Shown one piece after another: positions 58,689 through 64,000 of a stretch of DNA of 64,000 nt. The position numbers and the translations under genes are program-made. The notes under the pieces were generated by a model. The model was given only the letters and a program-made list of their open reading frames with translations, was not told the origin of the DNA and searched no databases. The number at the start of each line of letters is the position of its first letter. Position 1 is the first letter of the stretch. This DNA is from Streptacidiphilus albus JL83 (GTDB taxonomy: Bacteria > Actinomycetota > Actinomycetes > Streptomycetales > Streptomycetaceae), in assembly GCF_000744705.1 (NCBI RefSeq), contig NZ_JQML01000001.1:9744017-9808016 (forward strand), in the 5' to 3' direction.

Positions 58689-59036
58689 CTAACCCCATCG
58701 GGAGCGAGCGGTGAGGGACGTCTGCTGGGTAACGGGATCGGTGTTGTCCAGGCGGCCGACCAGGATCGGCTGTGCGGCCGCCGGTTCGCCTTCTGGTGGG
58801 TGGTGGTGGCGTCCGAAGCGGAGCACGACCACACACACGGCGAGTATGGCGGCGAGGATGGTCCACGGGGGTGCGCCGGTCAGGGCCCAAGTCCCGGCGG
58901 CCAGGACCGCGACGGCGGCCGCACGGATCAGGTCGGGACGGAAGACGGTGGTGCAGTCGAACAGGAGCTGTCCGAGGAGACAGGCGGCCAGGCCGGCCAG
59001 CAGCAGTACGGCGGTGGTGTGGGGTAGCCTGCCGCG
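58689..59036 (-). pseudogene. 5'-truncated membrane protein
   Basis: A minus-strand frame closed by the stop at 58689-58691 has clear coding character: TTAVLLLAGLAACLLGQLLF, then LIRAAAVAVLAAGTWALTG and WTILAAILAVCVVVLRFGRH, three hydrophobic helices, and a polar His/Pro-rich tail. An in-frame TGA lies just upstream of the first helix and no ATG, GTG or TTG is available before it, so the start is lost. No family recognised. It diverges from the VOC gene at 59104. Confidence 0.5.
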
Positions 59037-59103
59037 TCACTGCACAACCGCCACGATGAGGTGGCGAACTTCGATACCGGTATACCGCTTTAAGGAGCAA
59101 CGC

Positions 59104-59475
59104 ATGGCCATCGCCACTCTGGGAGTGGTCGTCCTCGACTGCCCCGACCCGCAGGCGCTCGCCGGTTTCTACGCCCGCGTGCTCGGCGGTGAGGTCGTCA
59201 GCGACGCGGACGGGTCCGTCCTCAGGCAGGGCGACAGGATGCTGCTGGCCTTCCAGCACTCACCCGGGCATACGGCGCCCGAGTGGCCGCGGGCCGACCG
59301 CTCGCAGCAGTTCCACCTGGACCTGGAGCTGCCGCGGGAGGAGCTGGATGCCGCGCACGAGCAGGTCGTCGGCTGGGGTGCGAAGCTGCTGGACGACGGC
59401 GGCGGCGACCGCAGCTGGCGGGTCTTCGCGGACCCGGCGGGCCATCCGTTCTGCCTGTGCGGTGTGCGGAGCTGA
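59104..59475 (+). CDS. VOC (glyoxalase-like) family protein
   Basis: 123 residues; ATG at 59104 preceded by AAGGAGCAACGC. Pattern: ATLGVVVLDCPDPQALAGFY, ARVLGGEVVSDADGSVLRQG, QFHLDLELPREELDAAHEQV, VGWGAKLLDDGGGDRSWRVF, DPAGHPFCL. It is the intact counterpart of the half gene at 19052. Members bind small molecules, and some give resistance by sequestration; no metal ligands beyond the His in QFHLD and the C-terminal region are sure. An 18-bp hairpin ends the unit. Confidence 0.9.
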   Translation: MAIATLGVVVLDCPDPQALAGFYARVLGGEVVSDADGSVLRQGDRMLLAFQHSPGHTAPEWPRADRSQQFHLDLELPREELDAAHEQVVGWGAKLLDDGGGDRSWRVFADPAGHPFCLCGVRS

Positions 59476-59496
59476 CTGAGCTGGCAGGGCCGAAGG

Positions 59497-59540
59497 CAGC
59501 GCAAAGCCCCCGGTCCGCCGGAACCGGGGGCTTTGCGCTG
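59497..59540. terminator. Perfect 18-bp hairpin terminator
   Basis: 59497-59514 pairs without mismatch with 59523-59540 (8-nt loop), 22 bp after the VOC stop. It also ends the IS630 scrap read from the other strand. Confidence 0.9.
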
Positions 59541-59645
59541 TCAGGTCTCTTCGATCCGTTCGGTGATCGCGGCCTCGTCCCGTTCAATCGCCCGACGGGC
59601 CGGCCCCTGGTGTGACCAGCCGTGGCGACGCAGCAGGTAGTGGGA
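59541..59645 (-). pseudogene. IS630-type transposase scrap
   Basis: The last 34 residues before a stop at 59541 read SHYLLRRHGWSHQGPARRAI and ERDEAAITERIEET, matching the winged-helix end of the N-terminal IS630 transposase unit (HGWSxQxPxRRAxERDE). The DDE domain is absent. Confidence 0.6.
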
Positions 59646-60558
59646 GACAGGTGACCGTGACCGGCACGGATCGCGTCTCTTGGCGTGGTGTAGCCGATCA
59701 GGGTGGGGTGGTGCGCCGGGGGCGTGTGCCCGGGTAGCTTCCGCTCCCTGTCGACAGGGTGGGCCACCGTGCAACTCTCCGTTGTGAACGGGCGGTTCAA
59801 CGCGGGAGGTGCAGGGTGGCGCTGTCTGCATCACGGGACGGAAGCAAGTAGCTGGTGGCAGGCCCCGGTAACCGGCTCTGCCGCGACTCGCCTCGCCGGT
59901 CACCACCCGGCGGCAGCCTCACGGCTCCGTACCGGGAATCCGGCTCTGACCTGCACTGGTGACAGAGCTGGTGGCTCGACTGGTTGCTCGGTGACGACCA
60001 TCGGCGGCCTCCCCGGCTTGGCCGGGGCACTCGCCGACAGCCCCCGGGTCATGCCGACTGCCGCCGCAGGATCGGGCGGTGTACTGCCCCGCGCGGCCCG
60101 GTGAGGACCGGGCCGCGCGGGGGCAGCTGCCTCGTCGTCGGGCAGCGCCGGACGAGGTGCAGGCGCGTGAGGACGAAGGCGAGCACCGCCGGGACAACAG
60201 CAGTGACCAGGCCGCCGGCCCGTGGGCAAGGATCGCTCCCCGCGTGTTCGACGGGTCCCGACGACCACCGCGGCGGCGGGCAGGAGCGGCCGGGCGGCGG
60301 TTGCGCACTGTGCTGGACATGAGGCCTCCGAGGTTCAGCGGGATCGGAGCAGGGCCAGCCGGCCAGACCCTGCGCGGCCTGCGGTGCGAGGCGGCCCCCG
60401 CTGCGCCCGCCTCGTCAGGCGACCGGGAACGTGCATCCGCGGCCTGGCACCGGCACGGACGAACAGCCGATCAGACGTCCACCAGCACCCCGGTCTCGCA
60501 AGCTGCCGGGGGTGGTGGTCGTGTCGTGGTGGGGTGTCGGTTGGCTGGGTGAATGCGG
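59646..60558. other. Gene-free region before the surface-protein gene end
   Basis: About 910 bases in which no frame on either strand shows a domain, a plausible start or natural composition. It holds a perfect hairpin (60087-60122). Several frames are Arg/Gly/Pro-rich shadows. Confidence 0.5.
60087..60122. terminator. Isolated 16-bp hairpin
   Basis: 60087-60102 pairs perfectly with 60107-60122 around a 4-nt loop. It is not next to any recognised gene end, so it may mark the end of a lost gene or of an untranslated RNA. Confidence 0.5.
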
Positions 60559-60591
60559 GATCCCGCCCGATCGTGTGGATCGGGCGGGATC
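60559..60591 (-). terminator. 14-bp hairpin terminator of the surface protein gene
   Basis: 60559-60572 pairs without mismatch with 60578-60591 (loop of 5), about 80 bp beyond the minus-strand stop codon at 60671. Confidence 0.85.
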
Positions 60592-60670
60592 GTGTCCGCC
60601 GTTCAGGGGGTTTCCCGCGGGCGGTTCGTGCCGTGGTGCTCGTGCTGTTCTGTTGGCGTGTGCGCTCGTG

Positions 60671-63600
60671 TCACTGCCTGCGGCGGCGAGTGGCGATCGT
60701 GGTGGTCAGGACGCCGGTGCCGGTGAGCAGGGCGACGGCCAGGGCGGTCCGGCCAAGGGGCAGGTCGTTGCCGGTCTTGGCAAGGTCGGTGTCGGGTTTG
60801 GCCGGGGGGAGGATCTTGCCGTGGGTGCTGCACTCGGGGTCGGTGGAGCCCTTGGCGCAGTTGGAGCCGCCGGGGACCGTGACGGTGTTGTCCAGGCGGC
60901 GGTTGCCGTTGTCGGGCTTGCGGACGGTGACGGTGTAGGTGATCTTCGTGGTGGTGCCGGCGCGGACCGTGCCGGTCCAGTGCAGGGTCGGGGCCGTGTA
61001 GGTCGCGGTGCCGGTGGTGGCCTTCGCGTCCTGGTTGTAGGTGGCGTCGTCCAGGACCTTGGTCAGGTCGTCGGACAGGGTCAGGCCCGGGTAGTCGGCC
61101 TTGGAGTGGTTGGCCAGGGTGAGGGTGTAGGTGACGGTGCCGCCCTCCTTGGGGTTGGTCGGGGTCATGGTCTTGGAGACCTGGACGGTGGGCAGGGGGG
61201 CGTTGGTGTAGCAGTCCGGGTCGAGGGCGGCGGCGCGGCGGCTGCGCTGCATGGGCAGCGGGCAGTTGGAGGTGCTGGAGCCGGTGACCTGGTTGTGGAG
61301 GTTCTTGTTGCCCTTGGGCGGGATGGCGACGGTGACCGAGTAGGTGATGGTCGCGCTCTGGTGGGGTGCCAGGGTGCCGTGCCAGGTCAGGGTCGGGGCC
61401 TTGTAGGCGACGGTGCCGGCGGTGGTCTTCTGGTCGCCGTTCCAGGTGGCGTCGTCGATGACGCCGCTGAGGTTGTCGGTGAGCGAGCCGGTGTAGGGGG
61501 CGCTGCCGATGTTGGTGACGGTGACCGTGTAGCCGACCTTGCCGCCGGGCAGCGGCTTGGGGGTGTCGGTAGTCTTCTTGATCACCGGGTTGGGCATGCG
61601 TCCGCCGTCCGGGGTGCAGGCGGGGTCGGTGGAGCCGGGGGCGCAGTTGGAGTCGGGCGGGCCCACCACGGTGTTGCTCAGGACGGTGTCCCCGGTGACG
61701 GGGTTGTGGACGGTGACGGTGTAGACGGTGGTCGCGCTCTGGCCCGCGGCCAGGTCGCCGGTCCAGGACAGGGTCGGCGCCGTGTAGGCCGTGGTGCCGG
61801 CGGTGGCCTTCGCGTCCTGGTTGTAGGTGGCGTCGTCCAGGGCCTTGGTCAGGTCGTCGGTCCACGAGGCGCCCTTGTAGGGGGCCTTGCCGGTGTCGGT
61901 GGCGGTGATGGTGTACGTGACCGTGTCACCGGGCTTGGGCCCGCTGGGGCTCATGGTCTTGGTGAGCTTCAGTTCGGCCACGTTCGTGCCGGTGGTGCAG
62001 GCGGGGTCGGTGGAGCCGGGCGGGCAGTTCGAGTCCTCGGGGCCCACCACGGCGTTGGTCAGCAGGTGGTCGCCGGTGCCGGGGCTCCTGACGGTGACCG
62101 AGTAGGTGATCGTCACTGTCTGCCCCACCGCCACGTCACCGGTCCAGGTGAGCTTGGGCGCGGCGTAGGCCACCGTCCCCGAGGTCGCGGTGGCGTCGGC
62201 GTTGTAGGTGGCGTCGTCGATGACCTTGGTGAGGTCGTCGGTGAACGTGGCACCCGGGTAGTCGGCCTTGCCGGTGTTGGCGGCGGTGACCGTGTAGGTG
62301 ATCTTGTCGCCGGGCTTGGCCGGGGTCTTGGCGTCCGAGGTCTTGGTGAGCTTCAGTGCGGCCACGCTGCCGCTGGTGGTGCAGGCCGGGTCGGTGGAGC
62401 CGGGCGGGCAGTTCGAGTCCTCGGGCCCCACGACGGCGTTGGCCAGGGTGTGGTCGCCGGTGTCGGGGTTCTTGACGGTGACCGAGTAGGTGATCGTCAC
62501 GGTGTGGCCCGCGGCCACGTCACCGGTCCAGGTGAGCTTGGGCGCGGTGTAGGCCGCGGTGCCGGAGGTGGCGGTGGCGTCACTACCGTAGGCGGCGTCG
62601 TCCAGCACGCCGGTGAGGTCGTCGGTGAACGTGGCACCCGGGTAGTCGGCCTTGCCGGTGTTGGCGGCGGTGACCGTGTAGGTGATCTTGTCGCCGGGCT
62701 TGGCCGGGGCCTTGGCGTCCGAGGTCTTGGTGAGCTTCAGTTCGGCCACGTTCGTGCCGGTGGTGCAGGCGGGGTCGGTGGAGCCGGGCGGGCAGTTGGT
62801 GTTCGGCGGGCCCACGACAGTGTTGGTCAGCACGTGGTCGCCGGTGTCGGGGTTCTTGACGGTGACCGAGTAGGTGATCGTCACGGTGTGGCCCGCGGCC
62901 ACGTCACCGGTCCAGGTGAGCTTGGGCGCGGTGTAGGCCGCGGTGCCGGAGGTGGCGGTGGCGTCACTACCGTAGGCGGCGTCGTCCAAGACGCCGGTGA
63001 GGTCGTCGGTGAACGTGACCCCCGGGTAGTCGGCGCTGCCGGTGTTGGCGGCGGTGACCGTGTAGGTGATCTTGTCGCCGGGCTTGGCCGGGGTCTTGGC
63101 GTCCGAGGTCTTGGTGAACGTCAGGATCGGCACGCCGGCGATGTTGACCTTGGCGGAGGAGGGGTTGGAGGGGACGTCGGCGCCGCCGGGGTCCGTGGCG
63201 GTGGCGGTGGCGGTGTTGGTGAACGTCCCGTCCGGGCTGGTGTCGGCGGCGGTCAGGGTGTGGGTGCCGGTGCAGACCATCGAGGCGCCCGCGGTGCCCG
63301 CTGCGCCCAGGGTGGTGCGCGGGCAGGTGACGGGGGCCACGTGCGGGTCGGTGACGGCGGCGTTCGTCAACGGCTGGGCGCCGGAGTTGGTCAGCAGGAA
63401 CTGGTAGGGCACGCTCTGGCCGATGGCGTAGGAGGCAGGCTGGGGCTGGGTCTTGTCGACCTGCTTGACCAGGTTGAGGCGGGACAGCGGGGTGACGGTG
63501 CTGATCGCGACGTTGCGGATCAGGTGCACGTCGGTGAACTCGCCGGTGCCGGCGGCGAACCCGAACTTGTAGGTGGCCGGGACCGGGGTGGTCATGGTGT

Positions 63601-64000
63601 GCGACAGGATCGTCCGGTAGCCCCTGCCGTCGTTGAAGTCGATCTCGACGGTGACGGTGGGCAGGGTGTCGGGGCTGACGGTCACCCGGGTCCTGCGGAC
63701 CGCGTCGGCCACGGTGGTGCCGCGCAGCACCCCGGGCAGAGTGGAGGCGACGCCCTGGGCCGGAATGGTGCCGGCCAGGTAGCAGTAGCCGTTCCGTCCC
63801 TCCCCGGGGCCCCGGATCCCGACCGCGTTGATGACCTGGTTCTCGTTGGGGCGCGTGGGGCAGCCGCCGCCGAGGGCCGCGATGTTGTAGTTGCCGTAGG
63901 CGTCGAAGCCCACCCCCAGGTAGCCGGCGTGGACCCCGTCGGCGTACCCGTTGATGGCGGCGTAGCCCAGGGCGCCGCCGGGTGCGCCGGCCGTGGTCAG
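60671..64000 (-). CDS. Large sortase-anchored surface protein: L-type lectin domain and DUF11-like repeats (5' partial)
   Basis: The frame is open from the window end to the stop at 60671, giving 1109 residues; signal peptide and start lie beyond 64000. The first visible 170 residues contain GYADGVHAGYLGVGFDAYGN and YKFGFAAGTGEFTDVHLIRN, the conserved strands of L-type (legume-like) lectin domains. Then come seven DUF11/DUF7507-type beta-sandwich modules with KPGDKITYTVTAANTG, TFTDDLTGVLDDA and TWTGDVAAGHTVTITYSVTV, each closed by a GSTDPAC-type Cys pair. The last 45 residues hold LAKTG, a hydrophobic helix and an RRRRQ end: an LAxTG sorting signal like that used by class E sortases in streptomycetes. 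Likely role: adhesion or surface carbohydrate binding. Confidence 0.9.
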   Translation of the reverse strand: MTTAGAPGGALGYAAINGYADGVHAGYLGVGFDAYGNYNIAALGGGCPTRPNENQVINAVGIRGPGEGRNGYCYLAGTIPAQGVASTLPGVLRGTTVADAVRRTRVTVSPDTLPTVTVEIDFNDGRGYRTILSHTMTTPVPATYKFGFAAGTGEFTDVHLIRNVAISTVTPLSRLNLVKQVDKTQPQPASYAIGQSVPYQFLLTNSGAQPLTNAAVTDPHVAPVTCPRTTLGAAGTAGASMVCTGTHTLTAADTSPDGTFTNTATATATDPGGADVPSNPSSAKVNIAGVPILTFTKTSDAKTPAKPGDKITYTVTAANTGSADYPGVTFTDDLTGVLDDAAYGSDATATSGTAAYTAPKLTWTGDVAAGHTVTITYSVTVKNPDTGDHVLTNTVVGPPNTNCPPGSTDPACTTGTNVAELKLTKTSDAKAPAKPGDKITYTVTAANTGKADYPGATFTDDLTGVLDDAAYGSDATATSGTAAYTAPKLTWTGDVAAGHTVTITYSVTVKNPDTGDHTLANAVVGPEDSNCPPGSTDPACTTSGSVAALKLTKTSDAKTPAKPGDKITYTVTAANTGKADYPGATFTDDLTKVIDDATYNADATATSGTVAYAAPKLTWTGDVAVGQTVTITYSVTVRSPGTGDHLLTNAVVGPEDSNCPPGSTDPACTTGTNVAELKLTKTMSPSGPKPGDTVTYTITATDTGKAPYKGASWTDDLTKALDDATYNQDAKATAGTTAYTAPTLSWTGDLAAGQSATTVYTVTVHNPVTGDTVLSNTVVGPPDSNCAPGSTDPACTPDGGRMPNPVIKKTTDTPKPLPGGKVGYTVTVTNIGSAPYTGSLTDNLSGVIDDATWNGDQKTTAGTVAYKAPTLTWHGTLAPHQSATITYSVTVAIPPKGNKNLHNQVTGSSTSNCPLPMQRSRRAAALDPDCYTNAPLPTVQVSKTMTPTNPKEGGTVTYTLTLANHSKADYPGLTLSDDLTKVLDDATYNQDAKATTGTATYTAPTLHWTGTVRAGTTTKITYTVTVRKPDNGNRRLDNTVTVPGGSNCAKGSTDPECSTHGKILPPAKPDTDLAKTGNDLPLGRTALAVALLTGTGVLTTTIATRRRRQ
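61965..63117. repeat. 384-bp tandem repeat in the surface-protein gene
   Basis: Three successive units of exactly 384 bp (128 codons) are nearly identical over most of their length; the same positions recur at 62298, 62682 and 63066. They code for the central DUF11-like modules. The flanking modules (60.9-61.9 kb) are diverged, so the identical set is the young part of the array. Confidence 0.9.

Noticed and set aside
60603-61865. 420-residue minus-strand frame in the surface-protein gene
   Set aside because: Its His/Arg/Pro/Gly repeats are the shifted image of the DUF11-like modules; it lacks any start signal or domain.
61965-63117. CRISPR-like regular repeats
   Set aside because: The unit is 384 bp, in frame and protein-coding; no short repeats with unique spacers were found anywhere in the window.

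Overview
The window reads as chromosomal DNA of a high-GC filamentous actinomycete, most likely a streptomycete-type genome (Streptomyces, Kitasatospora or Streptacidiphilus). The evidence is the very GC-rich third codon positions, the many GTG starts, the long GC hairpin terminators without U-tracts, and the gene families present: DUF4232 secreted protein, DUF6243-like protein, small hydrophobic protein, nSTAND-style WD40 proteins, and sortase substrates of both LPxTG and LAxTG type. No rRNA, tRNA, CRISPR array or replication origin was seen. Most genes are single, short transcription units of accessory type, broken up by at least a dozen truncated gene ends and transposase remnants. That fits a chromosome arm or other accessory region better than the conserved core, but this is inference.

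Layout. 1-7.2 kb: end of a cell-wall-binding secreted protein, an HSL-type esterase, a HEAT-repeat protein, a membrane-anchored helix-turn-helix protein and a DUF4232 protein. 7.2-12.5 kb: a 47-residue membrane peptide, a secreted serine hydrolase, a CPBP intramembrane protease and debris. 12.5-15.1 kb: an F420-reductase-like protein and a divergent inositol-monophosphatase-like protein opposite a LysR regulator, with a perfect palindrome between them. 15.1-26.7 kb: membrane and hypothetical proteins, an APH-fold kinase, a methyltransferase, a secreted bulb-lectin protein, an epimerase with a LysR regulator, and remnants. 26.9-29.2 kb: a compact arsenic island, arsR-aquaporin-arsC facing arsI across one operator. 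29.2-42.1 kb: methyltransferase, hotdog thioesterase, RibD-like reductase, SMI1/KNR4 protein, FUSC transporter, LRV-repeat protein and an RHH/Fic-like toxin-antitoxin pair.

42.1-51.6 kb: decayed IS110 and regulator pieces, a sortase-anchored metzincin protease (LPDTG), a VOC/HxlR divergent pair, an isoprenylcysteine-methyltransferase-like protein, a small hydrophobic protein, an EthD protein, and a truncated ABC substrate-binding protein carrying an in-frame 9-bp tandem repeat. 51.6-56.4 kb: the most unusual unit, three genes joined by 4-bp stop/start overlaps. They encode a small membrane protein, a repeat-bearing unknown protein, and an 1154-residue protein with a Lon-protease-like (S16) N-terminal domain, one membrane segment and a long WD40 region. 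The last protein has the layout of actinobacterial STAND-WD40 conflict or sensor proteins with the NTPase replaced by an apparent protease. 56.4-60.6 kb: IS3 and ISL3 remnants, two VOC proteins and more debris. 60.7-64 kb: the 3' part of a large surface protein (L-type lectin domain, about seven DUF11-like domains with a 384-bp repeat, LAKTG sortase signal) that runs off the window end.

Two genes (near 15.38 kb and 33.68 kb) carry single-base frameshifts in short G/C homopolymers that adding one base would repair, so assembly errors should be excluded before calling them pseudogenes.
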